Shown piece by piece: positions 1-8,896 of a stretch of 64,000 nt of DNA; positions within the stretch are counted from its first letter, which is position 1, and each line of letters begins with the position of its first letter. The stretch is from Pseudaeromonas sp041441555 (GTDB taxonomy: Bacteria; Pseudomonadota; Gammaproteobacteria; Enterobacterales; Aeromonadaceae): positions 30,430 to 94,429 of the forward strand of contig JASDSW010000021.1 in the NCBI GenBank assembly GCA_041441555.1, written 5' to 3'. A model generated the notes under the pieces. That model was not told the origin of the DNA. It was given only the letters and a program-made list of their open reading frames with translations, and did no database searches. Made by a program: the position numbers and the translations under genes.

Positions 1-52
1 CCACAGCCCACTCTCTACAATCGCCAGCAATTAATGACGAGTGGAATACGCC

Positions 53-1048
53 ATGGAATTACTCTGCCCGGCCGGAAACCTGCCGGCCTTGAAAGCCGCC
101 ATCGATCAGGGGGCCGATGCCGTCTACATCGGCTTCAAGGACGACACCAACGCCCGCCATTTTGCCGGATTGAATTTTGATGAGAAGAAGTTGGCCCGCG
201 GGGTCGACTACGTCCACCAGCACGGACGCAAGTTGCACGTCGCCATCAATACCTTCGCCCATCCAGACGCGCAGTCCCGCTGGCAGCAGGCCGTCGACCG
301 CGCGGTGGCGTTGGGTGCCGACGCGCTGATCATCGCCGATATCGCCGTATTGAACTATTGCCGCCAGAACCATCCGCAGATGGAGATCCACCTGTCGGTG
401 CAAGCCTCGGCGACCAACAGCGCCGCCATCCGTTTCTATCAGGAAAACTTCAACGTCAAGCGGGTGGTGCTGCCTCGAGTCCTTTCCATGCATCAGGTCA
501 AGCAGCTGGCGCAGGAAACCACCGCCGAGTTGGAAGTATTCGCCTTCGGCAGCCTGTGCATCATGGCGGAAGGGCGCTGTTATCTCTCCTCCTACCTGAC
601 CGGTGAGAGTCCCAACACGGTCGGAGCCTGTTCACCCGCCCGTTTTGTGCGTTGGCAAGAGAGTGCCGCCGGGCTCGAGTGCCGCCTCAACGAGGTGTTG
701 ATCGATCGCTATGCCCCCGGGGAGAACGCCGGTTACCCAACGCTGTGCAAGGGGCGCTACCGGGTGGGCGAACAGCTATTTCACACCCTCGAAGAGCCGA
801 CCAGTCTCAACACCCTCGCCTTGCTTCCTGAGCTTTTTGGCTGTGGCGTGCGCTCGGTGAAAATTGAAGGCCGTCAGCGCAGCCCCGCCTACGTCGAACA
901 GGTGACCCGGGTCTGGCGCGCGGCCATCGATAGCTATCGGGCCAATCCAGAGGCCTATCGAGTGCAAGCGGCCTGGGATCAACAACTGGCTGCCGTCTCC
1001 GAAGGCAGCCAAACCACCCTGGGCGCCTACCATCGGCAATGGCAGTAA
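53..1048 (+). CDS. ubiU: UbiU, Fe-S subunit for O2-independent ubiquinone hydroxylation
   Basis: Peptidase U32-family protein, 331 residues. With UbiV it forms the complex that hydroxylates the ubiquinone ring without oxygen (known for E. coli). The four cysteines that bind the [4Fe-4S] cluster in E. coli UbiU are present at the same numbers: C169, C176, C193 and C232, in FGSLCIMAEGRC, VGACSP and LCKGRY. The start is the ATG at 53, which gives the family N-terminus MELLCPAGNLPALKAA. A GTG four codons upstream in frame (41) has no better ribosome binding site. The gene is followed after 29 bases by ubiV, and the pair is probably one transcript. The promoter lies at or beyond the window edge. 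Confidence 0.96.
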   Translation: MELLCPAGNLPALKAAIDQGADAVYIGFKDDTNARHFAGLNFDEKKLARGVDYVHQHGRKLHVAINTFAHPDAQSRWQQAVDRAVALGADALIIADIAVLNYCRQNHPQMEIHLSVQASATNSAAIRFYQENFNVKRVVLPRVLSMHQVKQLAQETTAELEVFAFGSLCIMAEGRCYLSSYLTGESPNTVGACSPARFVRWQESAAGLECRLNEVLIDRYAPGENAGYPTLCKGRYRVGEQLFHTLEEPTSLNTLALLPELFGCGVRSVKIEGRQRSPAYVEQVTRVWRAAIDSYRANPEAYRVQAAWDQQLAAVSEGSQTTLGAYHRQWQ

Positions 1049-1077
1049 TCGACATGGCAGAAAAGGAGCCGCATCTC

Positions 1078-1956
1078 ATGAAAATCTCTCTAGGCCCATT
1101 GCTCTATTTCTGGCCGAAAGTCGACACCGAACAGTTTTACCAGCAGGTTGCCGCCAGCGGCGCCGACATCGTCTATCTGGGGGAAACCGTCTGCAGCAAG
1201 CGGCGCGAACTGAAATTGCCGGACTGGCTGCAGCTGGCCGAACCGTTGCGCGCCGCCGGCAAGCAGGTCGTCCTCTCCACCCTGGCCTTGATCCAATCGC
1301 CCTCCGAGCTCACGGAGATGAAACGCTGGGTCGACAACGGCGAGCTGATGATCGAAGCCAACGATTTGGGCACGGTGCAATTAGCCTTCGAAGCCGGGCT
1401 GCCTTTCGTCTGTGGTCCGGCCATCAACTGCTACAACGCCGATGTGCTTGAGCTGCTGGTGCGCAAGGGGATGCAACGCTGGGTGATGCCGGTGGAACTC
1501 TCGCGCGACTGGTTACAGCAGGTGCTGGAGGCGTGTGAACAACGCCGGATCCGCGACCAGTTCGAGGTGGAATTATTCGCCTACGGCCATCTGCCGCTGG
1601 CCTATTCGGCCCGCTGTTTTACCGCACGCGCCGAAAACAAGCCCAAAGACCGCTGCCAACTGGCCTGCTTGGCGCACCCGCAAGGGCGGATCGCCCAAAG
1701 CCAGGAGGGAACCGACGTCTTCGTGCTCAACGGCATCCAGACCCAATCCGGTTACTGCTACAACCTGCTCCAGGATGTGCCCAGCATGGCCGGGCTGGTC
1801 GATGTGATCCGCCTCAGCCCGCAGGATGACACCACGCTGACCTGGCTGGAGCGGTTTTCTGCGGCGCGCCGTGGTGAGCTCTCACCTGCGCCACTCACCT
1901 CCCGTGACTGCAACGGCTACTGGCACCGGATTGCCGGGATGGAACGGCAGGCATAG
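1078..1956 (+). CDS. ubiV: UbiV, partner of UbiU
   Basis: Peptidase U32-family protein, 292 residues, partner of UbiU in anaerobic ubiquinone synthesis. Its [4Fe-4S] ligands C39, C180, C193 and C197 are all visible at the E. coli positions (LGETVCSKR, YSARCFTAR, DRCQLACLAH). The start ATG at 1078 is set by an AAGGAG ribosome binding site eight bases upstream and by the family start MKISLGPLLYFWPK. Longer in-frame starts near 1039 would overlap the end of ubiU and have no such site. The operon ends at the palindrome at 1980-2005. Confidence 0.96.
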   Translation: MKISLGPLLYFWPKVDTEQFYQQVAASGADIVYLGETVCSKRRELKLPDWLQLAEPLRAAGKQVVLSTLALIQSPSELTEMKRWVDNGELMIEANDLGTVQLAFEAGLPFVCGPAINCYNADVLELLVRKGMQRWVMPVELSRDWLQQVLEACEQRRIRDQFEVELFAYGHLPLAYSARCFTARAENKPKDRCQLACLAHPQGRIAQSQEGTDVFVLNGIQTQSGYCYNLLQDVPSMAGLVDVIRLSPQDDTTLTWLERFSAARRGELSPAPLTSRDCNGYWHRIAGMERQA

Positions 1957-1979
1957 CCCTATACCTCCCCCTCAAACGC

Positions 1980-2005
1980 CAAGAGGCTCCCATGGGAGCC
2001 TCTTG
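1980..2005. terminator. Bidirectional terminator between ubiV and nlpI
   Basis: A perfect 26-base palindrome with arms CAAGAGGCTCCCA/TGGGAGCCTCTTG lies between the converging genes ubiV and nlpI. The T-run is short, so termination may be modest. Confidence 0.7.
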
Positions 2006-2031
2006 TTATCTCGGTAACGCGTAAGTTCAAC

Positions 2032-2937
2032 CTACTCTTCGAGCAGCGCCGGCTTGAGTTGAGTCAACTCCAACATGGCATAGCGATGTTCGATGAAGTC
2101 GTAGACGTTGTTGGCCATCGATAATTTGAAATAGCTCTCCGCCAGCGCCTTCTTCCCCTGAGCCAGATGCCACTTGCCCAGATAGAAATAGGCTTCACAC
2201 AGCCGCTCAGCCAGTTCGCGGTTGTTTTTGGCGCTCGCGCTCAGCTGGCGCATGAATTCGGCCTCGGACTGCTGCCCGGCAAAGACCGAAACGATGGCCC
2301 AGCCCCACTCATCCCCGGCATGCTGTTTGTAACGGCGTTGCAACGCCTTGTCGGCCTGCTGAGCATCGACCTGGTGCTCGGCCATGTACAACCAGAGCAC
2401 CCGGTAGGGATCTTCCGGCCGCCGACGGTAAAACTCGGACAGATCTTCTACCGCCAGCTTGGGGCGCTGGCCGTAGTAGAGGGCGATGCCGCGATTGAGG
2501 AAGGCATAATCGTAGTCGGGAGCGAGCTCCAAGGCGGAATCGAACGCATCATAGGCATTATCGAAATCTTGCTGCTGGGTCAGATAGACACCGATGAAGT
2601 TGTAGGCTTCGGCAAAATCGGGACGCTCACGCAAGGCCCGATTGAAGTCGATCCGCGCCATGGTGCGCAACCCAACCCGGTCAAAGACGACGCCGCGCTC
2701 GTAGTAGAGTTCAGCCCGCTGATCCGGATTGAGATCCGACGAGGAGAGCAGCTGACCTATCTTGGCCAACGCCAGTTCATTCTGGTAACTCACCTGCAGC
2801 GGCACCGCCAGGATAGCCTTTGCTTCATCAGGCTCAGAGGAGCGAACAGAGGTACCAGCATCCATACTGCTACAACCGTAGAGTGACGAAAACATCATGA
2901 CGCAGAGCAGCTGCGCAAATCCATTTCTAAGAGACAA
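2032..2937 (-). CDS. nlpI: NlpI, outer-membrane TPR lipoprotein
   Basis: Lipoprotein of 301 residues with tetratricopeptide repeats. In E. coli NlpI is an adaptor that links peptidoglycan endopeptidases to the protease Prc. A lipobox SLYGC with Cys22 follows a short hydrophobic stretch. TPR-like units are visible around residues 70-180, for example AELYYERGVVFDRVGL and YAFLNRGIALYYGQ. The start is a TTG at 2937, six bases after GGAG. The nearest ATGs (2898, 2895) would remove most of the signal sequence, so TTG is preferred. The neighbour ubiUV matches E. coli synteny, but secF follows upstream here instead of pnp. Confidence 0.93.
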   Translation of the reverse strand: MSLRNGFAQLLCVMMFSSLYGCSSMDAGTSVRSSEPDEAKAILAVPLQVSYQNELALAKIGQLLSSSDLNPDQRAELYYERGVVFDRVGLRTMARIDFNRALRERPDFAEAYNFIGVYLTQQQDFDNAYDAFDSALELAPDYDYAFLNRGIALYYGQRPKLAVEDLSEFYRRRPEDPYRVLWLYMAEHQVDAQQADKALQRRYKQHAGDEWGWAIVSVFAGQQSEAEFMRQLSASAKNNRELAERLCEAYFYLGKWHLAQGKKALAESYFKLSMANNVYDFIEHRYAMLELTQLKPALLEE

Positions 2938-3096
2938 GGAGAACTCCGAAACCCGGACAGGTTTGATGCCCTAATGTTAAGGGGCACGCTGCCGTTTGTC
3001 ATGCGAAGTTAAGCGGGATTTCACAACTCAGACCATTCTCGACCAAGAAACAGCCGAAGTTGGTGCTGATGAGCGTTTAACCCCGGCTGCAAATGA

Positions 3097-3124
3097 CAAA
3101 AGGCGCCCCGAGGGCGCCTTTTTA
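3097..3124 (-). terminator. Intrinsic terminator downstream of secF
   Basis: The inverted repeat AAAAGGCGCCC/GGGCGCCTTTTT with a three-base loop lies 18 bases after the secF stop. T-rich flanks on both sides would allow function in either direction. Confidence 0.8.
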
Positions 3125-3141
3125 TGCACAGAAACAGCCAC

Positions 3142-4086
3142 TCAGAGTGACTCAATCTGCTCCTTGTCATCCTTCGGTACTTCCACCGGCAACAGGTGCT
3201 CGCGACGGACCTTCAGGTACATGGCCCAGGCACTCGCCACATAGATGGAGGAGTAGGTACCAAAGCCGATGCCGATCAGCAGGGCGGTGGCAAAACCGTG
3301 AATGAGCGGCCCCCCCATGAAGAACAGGGCGACAACGGTGAACAGCGTGGTCCCCGAGGTGATCAGGGTCCGGCTCAGCGTCTCGGTCATGGAGATATCG
3401 ATGATCTCCCGCATCTCTCCCTTGCGCAAGCGACGGGCATTTTCCCGCACCCGGTCAAACACCACGATGGTATCGTTCAAGGAGTAACCCACCACAGTCA
3501 GCACGGCGGCCAACACCGTCAAGTCGAACTCGAACTGGAACCAGGAGAAGATCCCTAGCGTCACCAGCACGTCGTGCGCCAAGGAGAGAACCGCCCCGGT
3601 CGCCATCCGCCACTCGAAGCGAAAGCCGATATAGGCCAGGATACAGAGCAAAGAAGCCACGATCGCCAGGAAGCCGCTTTGCGCCAGCTCAGCCCCCACC
3701 GCAGGACCGACAAACTCCATCCGGGTCATCTTGGCCAACTCGGAGACGCTCTTGCTGGCTGCGGTGATCGCCACCGCCAATTGCTGCTGGTTCACCGCTT
3801 CTTTGGGCGCCATACGGATCAAGACGTCGCGGGTGGAACCAAAGTACTGCACCACGGCGCCATCGATCTTCTGCGCCACCAGGGCCGAACGCACGGCGTT
3901 CAGCTCGGTCTGCTGCTCAAAGTTCAACTCGACGATGGTGCCGCCGGTGAAATCCAGCCCCCAGTTCAGACCGCGAGTCGCTAGGCTGAAGATGCAGGCG
4001 AGGATGAGGCACACCGACAAAATGGTCGCCGGCATCGCCAATCGCATGAAGGGGATCACGTGGCCCGGTTTTAAAATTTGGAACAT
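3142..4086 (-). CDS. secF: SecF, Sec translocase accessory subunit
   Basis: Inner-membrane protein of 314 residues that works with SecD and YajC to drive late steps of Sec protein export using the proton gradient. It shows the family layout: a first membrane segment near residues 16-35, a periplasmic P1 domain opening with RGLNWGLDFTGGTIVEL, then five membrane segments between about 130 and 295. The motif YSLNDTIVVFDRVREN is typical of SecF. It starts 10 bases after the secD stop and is co-transcribed with secD and yajC. Its terminator is at 3097-3124. Confidence 0.97.
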   Translation of the reverse strand: MFQILKPGHVIPFMRLAMPATILSVCLILACIFSLATRGLNWGLDFTGGTIVELNFEQQTELNAVRSALVAQKIDGAVVQYFGSTRDVLIRMAPKEAVNQQQLAVAITAASKSVSELAKMTRMEFVGPAVGAELAQSGFLAIVASLLCILAYIGFRFEWRMATGAVLSLAHDVLVTLGIFSWFQFEFDLTVLAAVLTVVGYSLNDTIVVFDRVRENARRLRKGEMREIIDISMTETLSRTLITSGTTLFTVVALFFMGGPLIHGFATALLIGIGFGTYSSIYVASAWAMYLKVRREHLLPVEVPKDDKEQIESL

Positions 4087-4096
4087 CGCATCACCC

Positions 4097-5950
4097 TCAA
4101 ATAGACAGATCGTTCAGACGCTTGCCACCCCACAGCAAGTTCACGACGGCGCGACTTCCTGTGATGGCGGTAAACATGGAGCTGGCAATACCAATCATCA
4201 GCACCAGAGCGAAACCACGCACCGGGCCTGAGCCCACGGAGAAGAGGATCAACGCCGTGATGAAGGTGGTGATGTTGGAGTCGGCAATGGTGCCGAACGC
4301 ACGCTCATAACCGATGCTGATGGCCTGCTGCGGGCTACGTCCCTCGCGGAGCTCTTCGCGGATCCGCTCATAGATCAAGACGTTGGCATCCACCGCCATC
4401 CCCAGGGTCAGCACGATACCGGCGATCCCCGGCAGCGTCATGGTTGCCCCCGGAATCATCGACATGATGCCGACCAGCAGCACGATGTTGAAGCAGAGCG
4501 CCAGGTTGGCCACCAGACCAAACTTGCGGTAATAGACGGCCATGAAGATCACCAAGACGATCATCCCCAGGCCCATGGCGCGCAGACCGCTGTCGATGTT
4601 CTGCTGACCCATGCTCGGGCCTATGGTGCGCTCTTCCACGATCTGGATCGGCGCAATCAGTGCCCCGGCGCGCAGCACCAGCGCCAGGTTATGGGCCTCT
4701 TGTACGTTGTCGATGCCGGTGATGCGGAAGTTGTTACCCAGGCGCGACTGGATGGTGGCGACGTTGACCACCTCCTCGTGCTTACGGAACTTACGCTTGC
4801 CATCGGCACCCGGCTCGCCCACCGGCTTGAACTCGATGAAGACGGTGGCCATCGACTTGCCGACGCTGTCCTTGGTGAAAGTCGACATCTTGTTGCCACC
4901 CTGGCTATCCAGGCTGATGCTGACCTGCGGACGGCTGTATTCGTCCATGCCGGACTTGGCATCCACGATGTGGTTACCCGTCAGGATGACGCGCTTTTGC
5001 AGCACAACAGGTCGGCCGTTACGATCGGTATAGAGCTGAGAATTGGCTGGCACCCGCCCAGCGGCGGCACTGGCCAAGTCGGCAGAATCATCGACCATGC
5101 GGAATTCCAGGGTGGCAGTTGCCCCCAGGATCTCCTTGGCGCGGGCAGTATCCTGGATACCTGGCAACTCAACCACGATCCGCTCAGCCCCCTGTTGCTG
5201 CACCAGAGGCTCGGCCACCCCCAATTCATTGACCCGGTTGCGGATGATGGTGATGTTCTGCTCCAGGGCGTACTTCTTGATCTCCTTGAGCTTGGCCTCG
5301 CTCATGGTAGCGGTTATCAGGTACTGACCATTTTGCTCGGAGTCCGCCAGTTGCAGATCCTTGTGGCGGTTGCGCAGTTCGGCCAGACCGGCCTGCTGCT
5401 GATCCTGTCCACGGAACACCACCACGACCTCGTTGCCCGCACGACGCACACCGGCGTAACGGATGTTCTGTTCACGCAGCTCGGCACGGAAGTCCTGAAC
5501 CAGTTGCTCCTGCGACTTGCTCAGCGCCTCGTCCATGTCCACTTCCATCAGGAAGTGCACGCCGCCGCGCAAGTCCAGACCCAGTTTCAGCGGGCCAGCC
5601 CCGATGGCGGTCAACCAGGCCGGGGTTGCCGGTGCCAGGTTCAACGCCACGATAAACTGTTCACCCAAGGCCTGGGCGACTAGCTCTTTAGACTTGAGCT
5701 GGTCGTCGGTATTGGTGAAGCGAACCAGGATCTGCCCCTTGTCCAACAGCGCTGATTTGAATTTCAGACCATTGGTTTCGAGAACCTTCTTGACCTCGTC
5801 CAGAGTCGAGGCCTGGACTTCAACACCACGCGCCGCAGAGACCTGCAGTGCTGGATCTTCCCCATACAGATTGGGGGCGGAATAGAGAAAACCGACGATG
5901 ACGACCAGCGCCACCATCAGGTTCTTCCACAACGGAAACCGATTTAACAC
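4097..5950 (-). CDS. secD: SecD, Sec translocase accessory subunit
   Basis: Protein of 617 residues, close to the E. coli length, with an N-terminal membrane segment (about residues 10-27), a large periplasmic region beginning after LKLGLDLRGGVHFLMEVD, and a C-terminal cluster of membrane segments (about 450-610) containing the motif GMAVDANVLIYERIREE. It pairs with SecF. The start codon is GTG, with AGGAG six bases upstream, giving MLNRFPLWKNLM as in other SecD proteins. It sits between yajC and secF in the usual order yajC-secD-secF. Confidence 0.97.
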   Translation of the reverse strand: MLNRFPLWKNLMVALVVIVGFLYSAPNLYGEDPALQVSAARGVEVQASTLDEVKKVLETNGLKFKSALLDKGQILVRFTNTDDQLKSKELVAQALGEQFIVALNLAPATPAWLTAIGAGPLKLGLDLRGGVHFLMEVDMDEALSKSQEQLVQDFRAELREQNIRYAGVRRAGNEVVVVFRGQDQQQAGLAELRNRHKDLQLADSEQNGQYLITATMSEAKLKEIKKYALEQNITIIRNRVNELGVAEPLVQQQGAERIVVELPGIQDTARAKEILGATATLEFRMVDDSADLASAAAGRVPANSQLYTDRNGRPVVLQKRVILTGNHIVDAKSGMDEYSRPQVSISLDSQGGNKMSTFTKDSVGKSMATVFIEFKPVGEPGADGKRKFRKHEEVVNVATIQSRLGNNFRITGIDNVQEAHNLALVLRAGALIAPIQIVEERTIGPSMGQQNIDSGLRAMGLGMIVLVIFMAVYYRKFGLVANLALCFNIVLLVGIMSMIPGATMTLPGIAGIVLTLGMAVDANVLIYERIREELREGRSPQQAISIGYERAFGTIADSNITTFITALILFSVGSGPVRGFALVLMIGIASSMFTAITGSRAVVNLLWGGKRLNDLSI

Positions 5951-5969
5951 GGCTAACTCCTACGCGGGA

Positions 5970-6305
5970 TTACAGAGACTGAAGAGTGCCTTTTGGCAAT
6001 ACAGCAGTGACATAGTCTTTTTTGATGGTGATCTGGGTCTGGTCATTCAGTGCCAGGACCAGGAAGTCATTCTCATCAGAAACCTTGCTGATCTTGCCAA
6101 CCAGGCCGCCCGAGGTCAGCACTTCATCCCCCTTGCTCAGGGAGGACATCAGGTTCTTGTGTTCCTTGGCGCGCTTGGATTGCGGACGAAAGATCATGAA
6201 ATAGAAGATGAAGCCGAATACGGCCAGCATGATGATCATTTCCATGCCACCGCCAGCCGGTGCCGGAGCCGCGCCCTCGGCATAAGCCTGGGAGATAATA
6301 TCCAT
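5970..6305 (-). CDS. yajC: YajC, Sec translocon accessory protein
   Basis: Small membrane protein of 111 residues with a single membrane segment (about residues 20-40, GMEMIIMLAVFGFIFYFMIF) followed by RPQSKRAKEHKN and a soluble tail. It associates with SecDF in E. coli. The gene lies 19 bases upstream of secD and 32 bases after tgt, so the queA-tgt-yajC-secD-secF series is likely read together at least in part, as in E. coli. Confidence 0.96.
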   Translation of the reverse strand: MDIISQAYAEGAAPAPAGGGMEMIIMLAVFGFIFYFMIFRPQSKRAKEHKNLMSSLSKGDEVLTSGGLVGKISKVSDENDFLVLALNDQTQITIKKDYVTAVLPKGTLQSL

Positions 6306-6337
6306 TATGTTTCCTCGTAATAACGTATGAGATGAAA

Positions 6338-7462
6338 TCAGTCCGCCAGCTCGGGCATTGGTTTACCCTGGCGACGATAGAACTCTTCGACAAAGGCATC
6401 TAATGTACCCGCATCGATTGCGTCCCGCAAACCTTGCATCAGGCGCTGGTAGTAGCGCAGGTTATGGATGGTGTTCAAACGCGCGCCGAGGATTTCATTA
6501 CAGCGATCCAGGTGGTGCAAGTAGGAGCGCGTATAATTTTGACAGGTGTAGCAATCACAATCGGCATCCAGACGGGAGGTGTCGTCTTTGTGTTGCGCAT
6601 TGCGGATCTTGACCACCCCATCGGTGGTGAAGAGGTGGCCGTTGCGCGCGTTGCGAGTCGGCATCACGCAGTCGAACATGTCGATGCCGCGGCGAACCCC
6701 CTCGACCAGATCCTCGGGCTTACCGACTCCCATCAGGTAACGGGGCTTGTCGGCCGGGATCTGTGGGCAGACGTGTTCCAAAATCCGATGCATATCCGCC
6801 TTGGGCTCCCCCACTGCCAAACCACCGACGGCGTAACCATCGAAGCCGATCTCCAGCAGCCCCTTCAAGGAGATGTCACGCAGATCCTCGTAGACACTGC
6901 CCTGAATGATGCCAAACAGCGCATTCGGATTTTCCAGCTGGTTAAAATGGGCGCGCGAACGGCCAGCCCAGCGCAGTGACATCTCCATCGACTTCTTGGC
7001 CACCTCCCAGGTGGCAGGATAGGGGGTGCACTCATCGAAGATCATGACGATATCGGAGCCTAGGTCATACTGGATCTCCATCGACTTTTCCGGAGAGAGG
7101 AAGATCTTCTCGCCATTGACCGGATTCCGGAAGTGCACGCCTTCTTCGGTGATCTTGCGAATGTCGCCGAGGCTGAACACCTGAAAGCCACCAGAGTCGG
7201 TGAGGATCGGGCCATGCCAGTTCATGAAGTCGTGGAGATCGCCATGCTTCTTCATGACCTCCTGCCCCGGACGGATCCATAGATGGAAGGTATTGCCCAG
7301 CAGGATTTGCGCCCCGGTCGCCTTGACCTCTTCCGGCGTCATCCCCTTGACCGTGCCATAGGTTCCCACCGGCATGAACGCCGGGGTTTGCACCGTGCCA
7401 CGCTCGAAAACCAACTGACCTCGCCGCGCACGACCCACTACTTTTTTCAATTCAAACTTCAT
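6338..7462 (-). CDS. tgt: tRNA-guanine transglycosylase
   Basis: Enzyme of 374 residues that swaps guanine-34 for preQ1 in tRNAs with GUN anticodons, part of queuosine synthesis. Visible motifs include ILTDSGGFQVFSLG, which carries a catalytic aspartate, GRRGIDMFDCVMPTRNAR with the nucleophile region, and the zinc site CDCYTCQNY ending in HHLDRC. The ATG at 7462 gives the family start MKFELKK and follows GAGGT at a normal distance. An in-frame extension upstream to 7507 has no support. It lies 48 bases downstream of queA, the next enzyme in the pathway. Confidence 0.97.
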   Translation of the reverse strand: MKFELKKVVGRARRGQLVFERGTVQTPAFMPVGTYGTVKGMTPEEVKATGAQILLGNTFHLWIRPGQEVMKKHGDLHDFMNWHGPILTDSGGFQVFSLGDIRKITEEGVHFRNPVNGEKIFLSPEKSMEIQYDLGSDIVMIFDECTPYPATWEVAKKSMEMSLRWAGRSRAHFNQLENPNALFGIIQGSVYEDLRDISLKGLLEIGFDGYAVGGLAVGEPKADMHRILEHVCPQIPADKPRYLMGVGKPEDLVEGVRRGIDMFDCVMPTRNARNGHLFTTDGVVKIRNAQHKDDTSRLDADCDCYTCQNYTRSYLHHLDRCNEILGARLNTIHNLRYYQRLMQGLRDAIDAGTLDAFVEEFYRRQGKPMPELAD

Positions 7463-7510
7463 GATGACCTCAATGTCAGAGAAACAGTCTGACTTCAATG
7501 ATGACAACGC

Positions 7511-8557
7511 TTAGGCGCGTTGCCGGGTAACAAACATGGCATCGCCATAACTAAAGAAGCGATAACGCTCGGCCACCGCCTGACGATAGGCGGCCATGAC
7601 ATGGTCGTAACCGGCAAATGCCGAGACCAGCATGATGAGCGTTGATTCGGGAAGATGAAAATTGGTGATCAGGGCATCCACCACTGAGAATTGGTAGCCC
7701 GGGAAGATGAAGATATCCGTATCTCCGGAAAATGCGGCCAGCTCGGTGCCACGCTGCAAGCTGGCGCGCGCGGCACTCTCGAGCGAGCGCACCGAAGTGG
7801 TCCCGACGGCGACAACCCGACCGCCTCGTTGGCGCGTGGCGGCTATCTGGGCAACCACCTCCTCCGGCACCTCCACATACTCCTTATGCATATGGTGGTC
7901 TTCAATCTTGTCGACACGCACCGGCTGGAAGGTGCCAGCCCCGACATGCAGGGTCACGAATGCCAGCTCGACCCCCTTGGCCTGCAACTGGGCCAGCAGC
8001 GGTTTATCAAAGTGCAACCCCGCCGTCGGTGCCGCAACGGCCCCCGGTTTGGCGTTGTAGACCGTCTGGTAGCGCTCCTTGTCGGCCTGCTCATCGGGCC
8101 TGTCGATATAAGGAGGCAACGGCATGTGACCGATGGCTTCGAGAATGGCAAAGACACTGCGTGAGCCGGCAAACTTGAGTTCAAACAGCGCATCGTGGCG
8201 AGCCACCATGGTCGCCTCAACACCCTCATCAAATTGCAGCAGAACGCCCGGCCTGGGCGCCTTCGAGGCGCGCACATGCGCCAAGACCGTCTGCGAGTCC
8301 AGCACTCGCTCGACCAGCACCTCCAGCTTGCCACCGCTGGCCTTTTGCCCAAACAGGCGCGCCGGGATCACCCGGGTATTGTTGAAAACCAGCAGATCGC
8401 CCGGGTTGAGCAGTTGCAAGACATCTGTGAAATGACCATGCCGGATCTCCCCGCTGTCGCCCTGCAATTGCAGCAGACGGCTCGCAGTCCGCTCCGGCAT
8501 CGGATAACGTGCAATTAACTCATCGGGCAACGCAAAATTGAAATCAGAAACCTGCAT
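7511..8557 (-). CDS. queA: S-adenosylmethionine:tRNA ribosyltransferase-isomerase
   Basis: Enzyme of 348 residues that transfers the ribosyl group of SAM onto preQ1-modified tRNA to give epoxyqueuosine. The protein opens with MQVSDFNFALPDELIARYP and carries the family motifs GDLLVFNNTRVIPARL, PTAGLHFD and TNFHLPESTL. It is the first gene of the queA-tgt-yajC-secDF series. A sigma70-like promoter lies just upstream (8587-8615). Confidence 0.97.
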   Translation of the reverse strand: MQVSDFNFALPDELIARYPMPERTASRLLQLQGDSGEIRHGHFTDVLQLLNPGDLLVFNNTRVIPARLFGQKASGGKLEVLVERVLDSQTVLAHVRASKAPRPGVLLQFDEGVEATMVARHDALFELKFAGSRSVFAILEAIGHMPLPPYIDRPDEQADKERYQTVYNAKPGAVAAPTAGLHFDKPLLAQLQAKGVELAFVTLHVGAGTFQPVRVDKIEDHHMHKEYVEVPEEVVAQIAATRQRGGRVVAVGTTSVRSLESAARASLQRGTELAAFSGDTDIFIFPGYQFSVVDALITNFHLPESTLIMLVSAFAGYDHVMAAYRQAVAERYRFFSYGDAMFVTRQRA

Positions 8558-8586
8558 GACGACCTCAGCTCTAACAGAAGCTGCAC

Positions 8587-8615
8587 AGTCTAGTGACGGG
8601 TGGAATCAGGATCAA
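8587..8615 (-). promoter_or_regulatory. Predicted promoter of queA
   Basis: Read on the minus strand, TTGATC (8615-8610) and TAGACT (8592-8587) are separated by 17 bases and lie 30-58 bases upstream of the queA start. Each box matches four of six consensus bases. Confidence 0.45.
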
Positions 8616-8747
8616 GTAAGGAACGACCGGCTCAGCGAACCGCGGGAAACGAGATGATGTTTTCATCAATAAAAGAAAGTAAATTACATCAACACCCGTG
8701 AAATCAGTTTCATTGGCGACTCATTGCTGTTATTTAGCGCAAATATA

Positions 8748-8776
8748 TTGAAATAAAATTACAGCTAATCTACACT
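8748..8776 (+). promoter_or_regulatory. Predicted promoter of a small RNA
   Basis: TTGAAA (8748-8753) and TACACT (8771-8776) are separated by exactly 17 bases on the plus strand. No protein gene starts downstream, but a strong intrinsic terminator with a T-run follows about 100 bases later (8871-8896). Confidence 0.5.
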
Positions 8777-8782
8777 AGCCTC

Positions 8783-8896
8783 ATTCGTCGTGGCGCCCGC
8801 TCAAACGGGAACCATGAGTGAGTTTGCAGCCCCTTTGTTAGTCTTTCTTTGAATTATTAGCCCCTTATAACCCGGCTCATCAGCCGGGATTTTTTT
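8783..8896 (+). ncRNA. Candidate small RNA convergent with oxyR
   Basis: The 337-base stretch 8558-8894 has no credible protein gene. It does hold a plus-strand unit of about 114 bases: a promoter at 8748-8776, a predicted start near 8783, an internal hairpin CCCG/CGGG around 8797-8809, a U-rich unpaired-looking middle (8836-8855), and a terminator CCCGGCT-CATC-AGCCGGG followed by seven T residues (8871-8896). The T-run faces the plus strand, so it does not fit a terminator for oxyR, which reads the other way and whose stop codon it touches. The middle part, CTTTCTTTGAATTA, vaguely resembles a part of the E. coli FnrS RNA, but the match is too short to name it. This is inferred from signals alone. 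Confidence 0.5.

Noticed and set aside
4691..5683. Long open frame antisense to secD
   Set aside because: Shadow of secD with no protein-family features.
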